Shown here piece after piece: positions 19,276 through 27,853 of a DNA stretch of 64,000 nucleotides (its first letter is position 1; every line of letters starts with the position of its first letter). The translations under genes and the position numbers were made by a program. Source of the DNA: Xanthobacteraceae bacterium (GTDB taxonomy: Bacteria; Pseudomonadota; Alphaproteobacteria; Rhizobiales; Xanthobacteraceae). The notes under the pieces are model-generated. The model did not search any database. It was not told the origin of the DNA and was given only the letters and a program-made list of their open reading frames with translations. The stretch spans positions 620,001 through 684,000 of the forward strand of contig JAHBZE010000002.1 of the NCBI GenBank assembly GCA_019635585.1, in the 5' to 3' direction.

Positions 19276-19301
19276 ACGCGCTTGGCAACAGGAGATTTCT
19301 C

Positions 19302-19832
19302 ATGGCCGCTTCAGTCGTTCGCGACACCAGCACCGCTCGCTTTGCGATCGTTGCCGGCGTGATCGTCGCCTTGATTTCACAGATCGTTTTGACGCTTCTT
19401 TTCACCGGTATTGCCGGTCTCGCACTGCCGCCCGCGACCGCAGCACCGACCACCTTTAACTGGTCGGTCTTCATGCTCTGGGCGCTCGCCGGAATCGTCG
19501 CCGCGGGCTTCGGCGGCTACATCACCGGCTGGGTGCTCGGCCGCGCCTCCGACTGGGACGCAGGTATGCTCGCCTTCATCGGCTGGGCAATCGCGATCCT
19601 GCTCGTCACCTTCTTCGGCGCGATTGCCGCGAATTCCGGCTCGAACCTGCTTCGCGTTTTCGTCAGTCCCGCTTACGGCTATTGGTCGGCGGACGCGGCG
19701 AATGCCGCCGCGAGACGCGCGGCCTCGATTGCCTCGCTCGCGAGTGTGATCGCGCTGGCACTCGGTGCCGCGGCTTCGATTGCGGGCAGCATCGCCGCGA
19801 CCGACACGCCGAACGGCAAACGCCGCCGCTGA
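19302..19832 (+). CDS. Small four-helix membrane protein, stress-regulated
   Basis: Unrecognised inner-membrane protein of 176 residues. Four hydrophobic segments are visible at about residues 14-42, 54-80, 87-110 and 140-165, separated by short loops; the last residues (NGKRRR) are basic and probably cytoplasmic. It is rich in Ala/Gly and resembles small alphaproteobacterial membrane proteins often seen in stress regulons, but I cannot name a family. The ATG is preceded by AGGAG and by a perfect EcfG promoter, so expression under general stress is likely. It is a single-gene unit, convergent with the histidine phosphatase gene. Confidence 0.8.
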   Translation: MAASVVRDTSTARFAIVAGVIVALISQIVLTLLFTGIAGLALPPATAAPTTFNWSVFMLWALAGIVAAGFGGYITGWVLGRASDWDAGMLAFIGWAIAILLVTFFGAIAANSGSNLLRVFVSPAYGYWSADAANAAARRAASIASLASVIALALGAAASIAGSIAATDTPNGKRRR

Positions 19833-19847
19833 CATACTCAAAAAGAA

Positions 19848-19876
19848 AATCGGCCCGCCTCTTCGGCGGGCCGATT
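19848..19876 (-). terminator. Intrinsic terminator between convergent genes
   Basis: A perfect 12-bp stem (AATCGGCCCGCC with GGCGGGCCGATT) around a 5-base loop starts two bases after the stop codon of the minus-strand phosphatase gene. On the minus strand the stem is followed by TTTTCTTTTT, giving a classic U-tract. Read from the plus strand, the hairpin lacks a good U-tract but could still stop transcripts of the membrane protein gene. Confidence 0.85.
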
Positions 19877-19877
19877 G

Positions 19878-20555
19878 CTATGCCATTACGGAAGCCGCGC
19901 GGATCGATTCCATTCCGGTCCAGGGCCGGTGATTGATCGAAACCACACGCCAGAGCGAACCGGGCCCCGAGCCGAGCTGGTCGAGCCGCGTGATCGAGCA
20001 ATTGTCGATTGCAAAAGCAAGCGCAGCATCGGTCGAAAGCTGGAGCGCATGGCCGATCGCGGCTTTGATCGTGCCGCCATGCGTGACCGCGACGATGTCG
20101 CGCCCGAAATTCTCGACACTCAACCGCTCGATTGCCGGTGTCACCCGCGCATAGAGATCGTCGAAACTCTCTCCGCCCGGCGCGCGTTCGGCCGCCGGCC
20201 CGAACCAGAAGGGATGCGAAAGATGTGCGCGCGAAGCGAAGAACTCCGCGCGGTTGAGCCCCTGCCACTCGCCGAGATGCTGTTCCGCAAAGGCCTCGAC
20301 CGGCACGCGCGCGAGTCTCGCGGCGTCGCGGTCAGTCATCGCGCCAATGATCGCTTCCGCGGTCTGCTGCGTCCGCTTGAGATTGCTCGTGAACCAGGCC
20401 GCCCCGCGCGGCAGTTCGCGCGCGAGCGCCTCGAACACGTTGCCGTCGCTCACGTCGGAATCGACGTCGTTCTGGCCGTAGATGTTGACGGTATCGGGCA
20501 CGGGCGCGTGGCGGACCCACCACCAGCGCGTGACTTTCGAGATTTCCTGATTCAT
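19878..20555 (-). CDS. Histidine phosphatase family protein
   Basis: Phosphoglycerate-mutase-like phosphatase of 225 residues. The phosphohistidine motif is VRHAPVP with nucleophile His16 (RHA rather than RHG, as in several small-molecule phosphatases such as CobC). The second catalytic His is H159 in VTHGG, and E91 in EQHLGEWQG is the likely acid. The substrate is not evident; the RHA-P form and the LGEWQGL segment resemble alpha-ribazole or 2,3-bisphosphoglycerate-type phosphatases, but no cobalamin genes are near. It lies 16 bases downstream of the acyl-CoA dehydrogenase gene and ends at a strong terminator, so it may close that transcript. Confidence 0.88.
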   Translation of the reverse strand: MNQEISKVTRWWWVRHAPVPDTVNIYGQNDVDSDVSDGNVFEALARELPRGAAWFTSNLKRTQQTAEAIIGAMTDRDAARLARVPVEAFAEQHLGEWQGLNRAEFFASRAHLSHPFWFGPAAERAPGGESFDDLYARVTPAIERLSVENFGRDIVAVTHGGTIKAAIGHALQLSTDAALAFAIDNCSITRLDQLGSGPGSLWRVVSINHRPWTGMESIRAASVMA

Positions 20556-20571
20556 GGCGCGAGTTATTGCC

Positions 20572-21702
20572 TCAAAGCGAGCGCCCGATCAATTCCTTCA
20601 TGATCTCGTTGGTTCCGCCGTAAATTTTCTGGACCCGCGAGTCGGTCCACATCCGCGAAATCGGGTACTCTTTCATGTAGCCGTAGCCGCCGAAGAGCTG
20701 CAGGCACTCGTCGGCAATCTCGCATTGCTTCTGTGTCGTCCACCATTTCGCCATCGCTGCGGTCTGCACGTCGAGCTTTCCGGCGAGCAGAAGTTCCGTG
20801 CAATGCTCCACGAAACTGCGCGCAACCGTCGCCTCCGTCTTGCATTCGGCAAGCTTGAAGCGTGTGTTCTGGAAATCGAGCAGACGCTTCCCGAATGCCT
20901 TGCGGTCTTTCGTATAGGCGACCGTGATTTCGACCGCGCGCTCCATCGCAGCGACGGCCTGAATCGCGATCACCAGCCGCTCTTGCGGAAGCTGCTGCAT
21001 CAACTGGACGAAGCCGAGACCTTCGCGGTCGCCGAGCAGGTTCGCGGTCGGCACCCGCACGTCGTCGAAAAACAGTTCTGAAGTATCCTGTGCGTGCTGG
21101 CCGACTTTCTCGAGATTACGGCCGCGGCGAAAGCCGTCCACCTCGTCCACTTCGACCACGATCAGCGAAACGCCCTTCGCGCCTTCCTTCGGGTCCGTCT
21201 TCGCGACTACGCAAACAAGCCCCGCGTGCTGGCCGTTGGTGATGAAGGTTTTCTGTCCGTTGATGACGTATTGGTTGCCGTCGAGCTTAGCAGTGGTCGT
21301 AACACTTTGCAGGTCCGAGCCGGTGCCCGGTTCGGTCATCGCGATCGCGGCGACGAGTTCGCCGCTTGCCAGCTTCGGCAGCCATTTTTTCTTCTGCTCC
21401 TCGGAACCGTAGTGTAGAAGGTACGGTGCGACGATGCCGCTATGCACGGCATTACCCCAGCCGCCGACGCCGGCGCGAACCTGTTCTTCGAGCAAAATCT
21501 TCTCATGCGCGAAGCTGCCGCCGGCGCCGCCGTATTCGTCGGGAATCATCGCGCAAAGCAGTCCGGCCGCGCCCGCCTTGTTCCATATCTCTCGGTCGAC
21601 GATGCCGTCGCGTTCCCAGCGCTCGACATGCGGCACGCATTCGCGCTCGAAAAAGCGCCTGGCGCTCTCGCGGAAAATTTTCAGGTCTTCGGATTCTTGC
21701 AT
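20572..21702 (-). CDS. Acyl-CoA dehydrogenase
   Basis: FAD-dependent acyl-CoA dehydrogenase of 376 residues, four-helix-bundle fold. AMTEPGTGSDLQS is the FAD/substrate loop, INGQKTFITNG follows it, and the C-terminal LFGGYGYMKEYP with IYGGTNEIMKELI is the family signature. The start at 21702 is chosen because GGGAG stands seven bases before it; an ATG 24 bases upstream in frame lacks such a site. It desaturates an acyl-CoA at C2-C3 and passes electrons to ETF. It is downstream of the VWA gene by 30 bases, so it may belong to the molybdenum hydroxylase cluster and share its substrate pathway. Confidence 0.93.
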   Translation of the reverse strand: MQESEDLKIFRESARRFFERECVPHVERWERDGIVDREIWNKAGAAGLLCAMIPDEYGGAGGSFAHEKILLEEQVRAGVGGWGNAVHSGIVAPYLLHYGSEEQKKKWLPKLASGELVAAIAMTEPGTGSDLQSVTTTAKLDGNQYVINGQKTFITNGQHAGLVCVVAKTDPKEGAKGVSLIVVEVDEVDGFRRGRNLEKVGQHAQDTSELFFDDVRVPTANLLGDREGLGFVQLMQQLPQERLVIAIQAVAAMERAVEITVAYTKDRKAFGKRLLDFQNTRFKLAECKTEATVARSFVEHCTELLLAGKLDVQTAAMAKWWTTQKQCEIADECLQLFGGYGYMKEYPISRMWTDSRVQKIYGGTNEIMKELIGRSL

Positions 21703-21732
21703 GGCGTTGCTCCCGGAAAAGAGCATGCCCGA

Positions 21733-22926
21733 TCACGCCGCGCCTAGCCAATGCCTCGGGTCGTGCAGGCGCGAAGTCCGCGTTTCCGTAAGGGCATCGC
21801 AGAGGGAAGCAAGGCTCGACAGATCGTGCACCGGACGCAGTTCGTCGACATGCGGCAGGATCGTGCGGATACCTCCCGCCTTCGCCTCGAACCCTTCGAA
21901 ACGCAGGAGCGGGTTGAGCCAGATCAGCCGGCGGCAGGACCGGTGCAGCCGGTCGATCTCGCGCTTGAGTTCGCCGTCGCCTTCGCGCTCCAGACCGTCG
22001 CTGACGAAGAGCACGGTCGCGCCCTGTCCAAGCACGCGGCGCGACCAGCGCTTGTTGAATTCCGAAAGCGCATCCGCGATGCGCGTGCCGCCTGCCCAGT
22101 CCGCGACACCGGCAGAACAGAGCGCGAGCGCGTCGTCGGGGTCGCGCGTCTTTAAGGACCGCGTGACATTGGTAAGCCGGGTCCCGAACAGGAAGGTCGA
22201 GACGTTTCTGCGCTTCATGGTGAGCATATGAAAGAATTGCAGAAGCGGACGCGAGTAATCGCTCATCGAGCCGGAAATATCGACGAGCGCGACCAGCGGC
22301 GGCTGTTTCTCGCGCGGTGCGCGGAAGCGAAGCTCAATCAAGTCGCCGCCGGAACGCACGCTCGCGCGCAGTGTTCGTGCAAGATCGATCCGCCCGTGCG
22401 GCGACGGCGCAAAACGGCGCGTGGCCACCGCGTCGTCGGGTATCTTCATCGCCGAAATCAGCCGCCGCGCTTCCTCGAGTTCTCGCGTCGACATCTGCGC
22501 GAAATCCTTGCGCCGCAGGATTTCGTCGTCGGAAATCGTGCCCCGCATGTCGAAGGCGGTTTCCTGCTGTTTCGGCGGCTTCGGCATGCGCTTCGAGAGA
22601 CCCAGCGCCTCCTCCACGCGGCGTTGCGCGACCCGGCTTTTCGCCCCCTCAACCCGCGTGACCGGCAGCATTTCGGCAAGCACGCGTTCGATCTGGTCAC
22701 GCTTCCAGAAACGATGAAACGCCTCGTAGAACACCGCGAAATGCTCATGGCGCTTGATGAGTACGGAATGGAGCGTCCAGAAGAAATCCGCGCGCGTCCC
22801 AATACCCGCGAGCCTGACGGCATTGAGTGCGTCGATCACCGAGCCCGGCCCGATCGGAATGCCCGCGCGGCGCAGGATGCGCGCGAAAGCGATCAGGCGG
22901 TCGAAGAGTTGGCCTGCGGGCTTCAT
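21733..22926 (-). CDS. coxE: VWA-domain protein, CoxE-type maturation factor
   Basis: Protein of 397 residues with a C-terminal von Willebrand A domain (from about residue 205). The metal-ion-dependent adhesion motif D-x-S-x-S is intact at D216, S218 and S220 (LVDISGSMSDYS). The N-terminal half matches the CoxE region found only beside MoxR-type ATPases. In Oligotropha CoxD and CoxE work together to build the Cu-S-Mo centre of CO dehydrogenase; the same pair serves other molybdenum hydroxylases. It overlaps the MoxR gene by four bases (ATGA), so the two proteins are made together. Confidence 0.88.
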   Translation of the reverse strand: MKPAGQLFDRLIAFARILRRAGIPIGPGSVIDALNAVRLAGIGTRADFFWTLHSVLIKRHEHFAVFYEAFHRFWKRDQIERVLAEMLPVTRVEGAKSRVAQRRVEEALGLSKRMPKPPKQQETAFDMRGTISDDEILRRKDFAQMSTRELEEARRLISAMKIPDDAVATRRFAPSPHGRIDLARTLRASVRSGGDLIELRFRAPREKQPPLVALVDISGSMSDYSRPLLQFFHMLTMKRRNVSTFLFGTRLTNVTRSLKTRDPDDALALCSAGVADWAGGTRIADALSEFNKRWSRRVLGQGATVLFVSDGLEREGDGELKREIDRLHRSCRRLIWLNPLLRFEGFEAKAGGIRTILPHVDELRPVHDLSSLASLCDALTETRTSRLHDPRHWLGAA

Positions 22927-23837
22927 CCCGCGGCCTTCAGCGCCTCGCGGGACGCCAACAATACCGCGTCAATCTTCTTCGGATTGAAGCGCTCGACGTC
23001 GTCCTGATATTTCAGCACCACGCCGAGCGTGTCACCGATGAGGTGTGGGTCCAACGCGGTCGCGTCGAGTTCGACCAATGCGGAGGCCCAGTCGAGCGTT
23101 TCTGCGGTGCCGGGATTCTTGAAGAGATCTTCTTTGCGAAGCTGCTGCACGAAGGCGACGACTTCGCGCGAGAGCTGCTCGGACGCGCCAGGCACTTTCG
23201 TTCTCACAATCGCAAGTTCGCGCGCGAGATCCGGATAGTCGATCCAGTGATAGAGGCAACGGCGCTTCAGCGCGTCGTGGATTTCGCGCGTGCGGTTCGA
23301 GGTCACGATCACGATGGGCGGCGTCTCGGCCTTGATCGTTCCGAATTCCGGAATGGTCACCTGAAAGTCAGCCAGCACTTCAAGCAGGAACGCTTCGAAC
23401 GCCTCGTCGGCGCGGTCGAGTTCGTCGATCAGGAGCACCGGCGCGCCCGCGGGATCGGGCGTCAGCGCTTCGAGCAGTGGACGGCGGATCAGATAACGCT
23501 CCGAGAAAACGTCTTCCGTGAGTTTTTCGCGGTTCGCAGCACCTTCAGCTTCCGCGACACGGATTGCGATCATCTGGGCTGCGTGATTCCACTCGTACAA
23601 TGCAGACGCGGAATCGAGGCCCTCATAGCATTGCAGCCGCACCAGCCGCCGCCCGAGCGCGGAAGCCAGCACCTTCGCGACTTCCGTTTTTCCGACACCC
23701 GCCTCGCCTTCGAGAAACAGCGGGCGGCCCATTTTCAACGACAGAAAAACGACCGTCGAAAGCGCGCGGTCGGCGACGTAGGAGCCGCTGGAGAGCAGCT
23801 TGATGGTTTCGTCGATGGATGCGGGAAGTGCGGGCAT
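22923..23837 (-). CDS. coxD: MoxR-family AAA+ ATPase, CoxD-type
   Basis: AAA+ chaperone ATPase of 304 residues. Walker A is GEAGVGKT at 44-51 and Walker B is LLIDELDRAD near 134; VTSNRTREIHDALKRRC is the sensor 1 and arginine-finger region. It probably remodels the molybdenum hydroxylase encoded upstream, with the VWA protein as adaptor. The gene is separated from coxM by 159 bases that contain a palindromic repeat, so it may be expressed partly apart from coxMLS. The MoxR assignment is firm; the CoxD role rests on gene context. Confidence 0.88.
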   Translation of the reverse strand: MPALPASIDETIKLLSSGSYVADRALSTVVFLSLKMGRPLFLEGEAGVGKTEVAKVLASALGRRLVRLQCYEGLDSASALYEWNHAAQMIAIRVAEAEGAANREKLTEDVFSERYLIRRPLLEALTPDPAGAPVLLIDELDRADEAFEAFLLEVLADFQVTIPEFGTIKAETPPIVIVTSNRTREIHDALKRRCLYHWIDYPDLARELAIVRTKVPGASEQLSREVVAFVQQLRKEDLFKNPGTAETLDWASALVELDATALDPHLIGDTLGVVLKYQDDVERFNPKKIDAVLLASREALKAAG

Positions 23838-23877
23838 GAGTCAGCTTACTCTCAAAGACCCTCGACAAGAAGCCAGT

Positions 23878-23984
23878 GTCGTCCCCGCGAAAGCGGGGAC
23901 CCATAATCCCTGTGCCTGAATTTTGACTCGGGTGGTTATGGGTCCCGGCTCGCGCATTGCTTCGCAATGCTTGGCCGGGACGAC
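23878..23984. repeat. Palindromic intergenic repeat (rhizobial REP/BIME-like)
   Basis: Three nested hairpins fill most of the gap between coxM and the MoxR gene. The first is a perfect 8-bp stem with a GAAA loop at 23881-23900 (GTCCCCGC/GCGGGGAC). The second pairs CCATAA near 23901 with TTATGG near 23936. The third is GTCCCGGC (23942) with GCCGGGAC (23974), enclosing GCATTGC/GCAATGC. The element opens GTCGTCCC and closes GGGACGAC, so it is a large imperfect palindrome. Sequences of this form recur between genes in Bradyrhizobium relatives. It may stabilise the coxMLS mRNA end or act as a weak terminator. Confidence 0.8.
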
Positions 23985-23996
23985 GATCGTGTTGCC

Positions 23997-24794
23997 TTAC
24001 TTCGCCGCCGCGACCGCACGGCGCGCGAGCACGCCGATCAGATGCGCGCGATACTCGGCGGTGCCATGCAAATCGGCAATCATGCCCTTCGCAGGCACCT
24101 TGATGCCTTCGATCGCCTTGGCGGAGAAATCCTTGCCAAGCGCCGCTTCCATCTCTTTGACGCGGAATACGCCGCTCTCGCCCGCGCCAGTGACCGCGAC
24201 GCGAGCGCCGTCCTTACCCTTCGAGACGAACACGCCGACCAGCGCGAAGCGTGACGCGGGGTTGCGGAACTTCTCGTAGCCCGCTTTCTCTGGAACCGGA
24301 AAACTAACGCTTTCGATGATCTCATCGGCCCCGAGCGCGGTTTCGAACAGACCTTTGAAGAACTTGTCCGCTTCGATTTCGCGCTTGTTGGTTTTGATCG
24401 TGGCGCCTAAGCCCAGCGCCGCCGCCGGATAATCGGCGGAAGGATCGTTATTCGCGAGCGAGCCGCCGATGGTCCCGCGGTTACGCACCGCCGGATCGCC
24501 GATTACCGACGCGAGATGCGCGAGCGCGGGAAGCGACTTCTGCACTTCGGCCGAGTTCATCACCTCGACGTGTTTCGTGAGCGCGCCGATGACGACGGCC
24601 TTGCTGCTTGCCTTGATGCCGGAAAGCCCTTTGATCCCGGAAAGATCGACGATGGTTCCGGGCGAAGCGAGCCGTAGCTTCATCGCGGGAAGCAGCGTCT
24701 GGCCGCCTGCGAGCAGTTTCGCGTCATCGGCCTTTTTCAGAAGCTTCACGGCGTCATCGACGTTTTTCGGCCGCTCGTAAGTGAATGCGTACAT
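23997..24794 (-). CDS. coxM: Molybdenum hydroxylase FAD subunit (CoxM family)
   Basis: Medium subunit of 265 residues that carries FAD and passes electrons from the iron-sulfur subunit to the acceptor. LLAGGQTLLPAMKLR (28-42) and RGTIGGSLANNDPSADYPAA are the two FAD-binding signatures of the CoxM/XdhB family. The C-terminal domain (about 170-265) is the CO-dehydrogenase flavoprotein C-terminal fold. It starts 12 bases after coxL on the same strand. As the large subunit is form II, the natural substrate of the complex is probably not CO. Confidence 0.93.
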   Translation of the reverse strand: MYAFTYERPKNVDDAVKLLKKADDAKLLAGGQTLLPAMKLRLASPGTIVDLSGIKGLSGIKASSKAVVIGALTKHVEVMNSAEVQKSLPALAHLASVIGDPAVRNRGTIGGSLANNDPSADYPAAALGLGATIKTNKREIEADKFFKGLFETALGADEIIESVSFPVPEKAGYEKFRNPASRFALVGVFVSKGKDGARVAVTGAGESGVFRVKEMEAALGKDFSAKAIEGIKVPAKGMIADLHGTAEYRAHLIGVLARRAVAAAK

Positions 24795-24806
24795 GATCTG
24801 CGCTCC

Positions 24807-27170
24807 TTATTCCGCGGCTTTTTTCATGCCGCCCTGCGCGGCTTTCCAGACCGTGCTCGGCGTCGCCGGCATCGGCACGTTCTCGTGCCCGACGGCGTTG
24901 GTGATGGCGTTGATGAGTGCGGCGGGCGACGCGATCGCTCCCGCCTCGCCGCAACCTTTGATTCCGAGCGGGTTCGACGGGCACGGCGTCAAGGTCGTGT
25001 CGACCTTGAACGAAGGCAGGTCCGCCGCGCGCGGCATCGCGTAATCCATGAACGAGCCGGTGACCAACTGTCCGTCGGAATTGTAGTGCGCGCCCTCGAG
25101 CAACGCCTGGCCGACGCCCTGCGCGATGCCGCCATGCACCTGCCCCTCGACGATCATCGGATTGATGATGTTGCCGAAGTCATCGACCGCGACCCAGTTT
25201 GCGATCGTGGTCTTGCCGGTTTCCGGATCGATCTCGACTTCCGCGATATGGCAGCCCGCCGGGAACGTGAAGTTGGTCGGGTCGTAGAACGCGCCTTCCT
25301 TCAGGCCCGGCTCCAACTGGCCGCCGGTGAACTTGTGCGCGATGTAGGCGTTCAGCGTGACATCGCCCCAGCCTACCGACTTGTCGGTCCCTTTGACGGT
25401 GAACTTGCCGTCCTTGAACTCGATATCGTCGCCGGAGGCTTCCATCATGTAGCCCGCAACCTTCTTGGCTTTCGCCTCGATCTTGTCGAGCGCCTTCACG
25501 ATGGCCGACATGCCGACCGCGCCGGAGCGCGAACCGTAGGTACCCATGCCGAACTGAACCTTGTCGGTGTCGCCGTGCACGATGCTGACGGTTTCGATCG
25601 GTACGCCGAGCCGGTCGGACACGAGCTGTGCGAAGGTCGTCTCGTGTCCCTGCCCGTGGCTGTGCGAACCGGTGAGAATTTCCACCGAGCCGGTCGGGTT
25701 CACGCGAACTTCCGCCGACTCCCAAAGGCCGACGCCGGCTCCGAGCGAACCGACCGCTTGGCTTGGCGCGATGCCGCAGGCTTCGATATAGGTCGAGAAA
25801 CCGATGCCGCGAAGCTTGCCGTTCTTTTCGGATGCAGCCTTGCGCTGTCCGAAGTTCTTGTAGTCGATCATGTTCATCGCTTTGGTAAGCGACGCATCGT
25901 AGTCGCCCGCATCATAAGCCATGATGACCGGCGTCTGGTGCGGGAACGATTTGACGAAGTTCTTGCGGCGAAGCTCAGCGGGATCGACACCGAGCTCTCG
26001 CGCGGCAACCTCGACCAGACGCTCAACGACAAACGTCGCTTCCGGGCGGCCCGCGCCGCGATAGGCATCGACCGGCGCGGTGTTGGTATAGACCGCATCG
26101 ACCTCGGCATAGATCGCCGGGATCGCGTATTGGCCCGACAAGAGCGTCGCATAGAGATAGGTCGGCACCGACGACGAGAAGGTCGACATATAGGCGCCGA
26201 TATTCGCGATCGTATGCACGCGCAGGCCGGTGATCTTGTGGTTTGCGTCGAGCGCGAGTTCCGCTTTCGTAACGTGATCGCGGCCATGCGCGTCGGTCAG
26301 AAACGCCTCCGAGCGATCCGAGACCCACTTCACCGGGCGCTTCACGCGCCGCGCGGCCCAGAGCGCAACCACTTCTTCCGGATAGATGAAAATCTTCGAG
26401 CCGAAGCCGCCGCCGACATCCGGTGCGATCACGCGGAGCTTGTGTTCCGGCGCCATGCCGACGAAAGCGGAAATCACGAGCCGCGCAACATGCGGATTCT
26501 GGCTCGTGTTCCAGAGCGTCAGCGCGTCGTTGCCCTGATCGTACTCGGCAATCGCCGCGCGCGGCTCCATCGCGTTCGGCACCAGCCGGTTGTTGATGAT
26601 GTCGAGCTTGGTGACATGCTTGGCGGAAGCGAACGCCGCATCGGTCGCCGCCTTGTCGCCGAGATGCCAGTCATAGATCATATTGTTCGGCGCGACGTCG
26701 TGAATTTGCGGCGCGCCTTTGGCAGCCGCTTTCGCGGGATCGACTACCGAGGGCAGCACGCCGTAATCGACTTCGACCGCTTCGGCCGCGTCGCGTGCCT
26801 GTCGCAACGTCTCGGCGAGCACGACCGCGACCGCATCGCCTACGCAACGCACTTTGTCGGCGGCGACCGCCGGATGTGCGCCCATCTTCATAGGCGTTCC
26901 GTCTTTCGACGTAATCGCCCAGCCGCAGATCAGCCCGCCGATCTTGTCGTTCGCGAGATCCGCACCGGTCAGCACCGCGACCACGCCCGGCATCTTCTCG
27001 GCGGCTTTCGTGTTCACTTTCTTGATCGTGGCGTGCGCGTGCGGCGAGCGCACGAAGTATGCCCGCACTTCGCCGGGCCGCGTGATGTCCGAGGTGTAAT
27101 TGCCGCTGCCGGTGATGAAACGCTGGTCTTCCTTGCGGCGTACTGCGGCGCCAATTCCTGTCGCGCTCAT
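24807..27170 (-). CDS. coxL: Molybdopterin-binding hydroxylase large subunit, form II CoxL
   Basis: Catalytic subunit of 787 residues, full length, binding molybdopterin cytosine dinucleotide. The active-site loop reads AYRGAGR at 369-375, the form II signature; true CO dehydrogenase (form I) has AYxCSFR with the copper-binding Cys, which is missing here. The base Glu is E742 in GCGEAGAIA, and DVGGGFGSK is the cofactor-binding loop. It would hydroxylate an organic substrate, such as a heterocycle, aldehyde or purine, using water oxygen. It lies between coxM and coxS (read coxS-L-M), with a CoxG gene before and a MoxR/VWA pair after. Confidence 0.94.
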   Translation of the reverse strand: MSATGIGAAVRRKEDQRFITGSGNYTSDITRPGEVRAYFVRSPHAHATIKKVNTKAAEKMPGVVAVLTGADLANDKIGGLICGWAITSKDGTPMKMGAHPAVAADKVRCVGDAVAVVLAETLRQARDAAEAVEVDYGVLPSVVDPAKAAAKGAPQIHDVAPNNMIYDWHLGDKAATDAAFASAKHVTKLDIINNRLVPNAMEPRAAIAEYDQGNDALTLWNTSQNPHVARLVISAFVGMAPEHKLRVIAPDVGGGFGSKIFIYPEEVVALWAARRVKRPVKWVSDRSEAFLTDAHGRDHVTKAELALDANHKITGLRVHTIANIGAYMSTFSSSVPTYLYATLLSGQYAIPAIYAEVDAVYTNTAPVDAYRGAGRPEATFVVERLVEVAARELGVDPAELRRKNFVKSFPHQTPVIMAYDAGDYDASLTKAMNMIDYKNFGQRKAASEKNGKLRGIGFSTYIEACGIAPSQAVGSLGAGVGLWESAEVRVNPTGSVEILTGSHSHGQGHETTFAQLVSDRLGVPIETVSIVHGDTDKVQFGMGTYGSRSGAVGMSAIVKALDKIEAKAKKVAGYMMEASGDDIEFKDGKFTVKGTDKSVGWGDVTLNAYIAHKFTGGQLEPGLKEGAFYDPTNFTFPAGCHIAEVEIDPETGKTTIANWVAVDDFGNIINPMIVEGQVHGGIAQGVGQALLEGAHYNSDGQLVTGSFMDYAMPRAADLPSFKVDTTLTPCPSNPLGIKGCGEAGAIASPAALINAITNAVGHENVPMPATPSTVWKAAQGGMKKAAE

Positions 27171-27197
27171 GACGTCCTCCAGATCCCTGAAATGCTT

Positions 27198-27695
27198 CTA
27201 TTCGGCGGCGCGGGCGGGCTTGGCGCCGCCCTTCATCGCCTTCGCGCCGGCAGCCACCGCTTTCACGATGTTGTGGTAGCCGGTACAGCGGCAGATATTG
27301 CCTTCGAGCTCTTCGCGGATGGTGTGCTCGTCGAGTTCGGAGCCCTTGCGGTTCACGATATCGACCGCCGACATGATCATGCCCGGCGTGCAGAAGCCGC
27401 ATTGCAGACCGTGATGCTCGCGGAACGCCTCCTGCATCGGATGGAGCGCCGAACCGTTGGCGAGACCTTCGATGGTCGTCACCTTCGCGCCGTCGGCGGT
27501 CATCGCCAGCATGGTGCAGGATTTCACCGCTGCGCCATCGACATGCACGACACAGGCGCCGCATTGCGACGTATCGCAACCGACATGCGTGCCGGTGAGC
27601 CGCAGCTTTTCGCGGAGAAGCTCGACGAGCAAAGTTTCAGGGGCAACGTCAACGGTATGCGATTTCCCGTTGACCGTGATGGTCACGTTCGGCAT
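27198..27695 (-). CDS. coxS: Molybdenum hydroxylase [2Fe-2S] subunit (CoxS family)
   Basis: Small subunit of 165 residues with two [2Fe-2S] clusters. The plant-ferredoxin-like cluster uses C40, C45, C48 and C60 ([12 protein letters not shown]). The second uses C99, C102, C135 and C137 (CGFCTPGMI and [11 protein letters not shown]). All eight ligands are present. It hands electrons from molybdenum to the FAD subunit. It is the first gene of coxSLM, 27 bases ahead of coxL, after a 158-base gap that may hold a promoter; I see two short hairpins there but no recognised operator. Confidence 0.95.
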   Translation of the reverse strand: MPNVTITVNGKSHTVDVAPETLLVELLREKLRLTGTHVGCDTSQCGACVVHVDGAAVKSCTMLAMTADGAKVTTIEGLANGSALHPMQEAFREHHGLQCGFCTPGMIMSAVDIVNRKGSELDEHTIREELEGNICRCTGYHNIVKAVAAGAKAMKGGAKPARAAE

Positions 27696-27853
27696 GGGGC
27701 GCTCTCCCGGCTTCGAAGAAGCGTGGCCCCGCGGTCAATTCGGCTGACCGTCTTTTGTCCGGCCGCGTTTCTTCTCTTTTTTTAGGAATTCCAGTCTGGT
27801 CCGGTTCCAGACATTCGGTCAAGCGCCTGCTGGCATTACAGTCATGCCATCAA

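Noticed and set aside
24807-27170. Aerobic CO dehydrogenase (form I) call for coxL
   Set aside because: The active-site loop is AYRGAGR, not AYxCSFR; without the Cys that binds copper, CO oxidation should not be assigned from gene order alone.
24885-27785. A 966-residue open frame on the plus strand opposite coxL and coxS
   Set aside because: It is an antisense shadow: the opposite strand codes recognisable molybdenum hydroxylase subunits with all cofactor ligands, while this frame is Arg/Asp-rich and has no domain pattern.
27732-27849. Two small hairpins in the coxS-coxG gap (CGGTCA/TGACCG and TGGCAT/ATGCCA)
   Set aside because: Stems of 6 bp without U-tracts are expected by chance in such DNA; no function can be supported.
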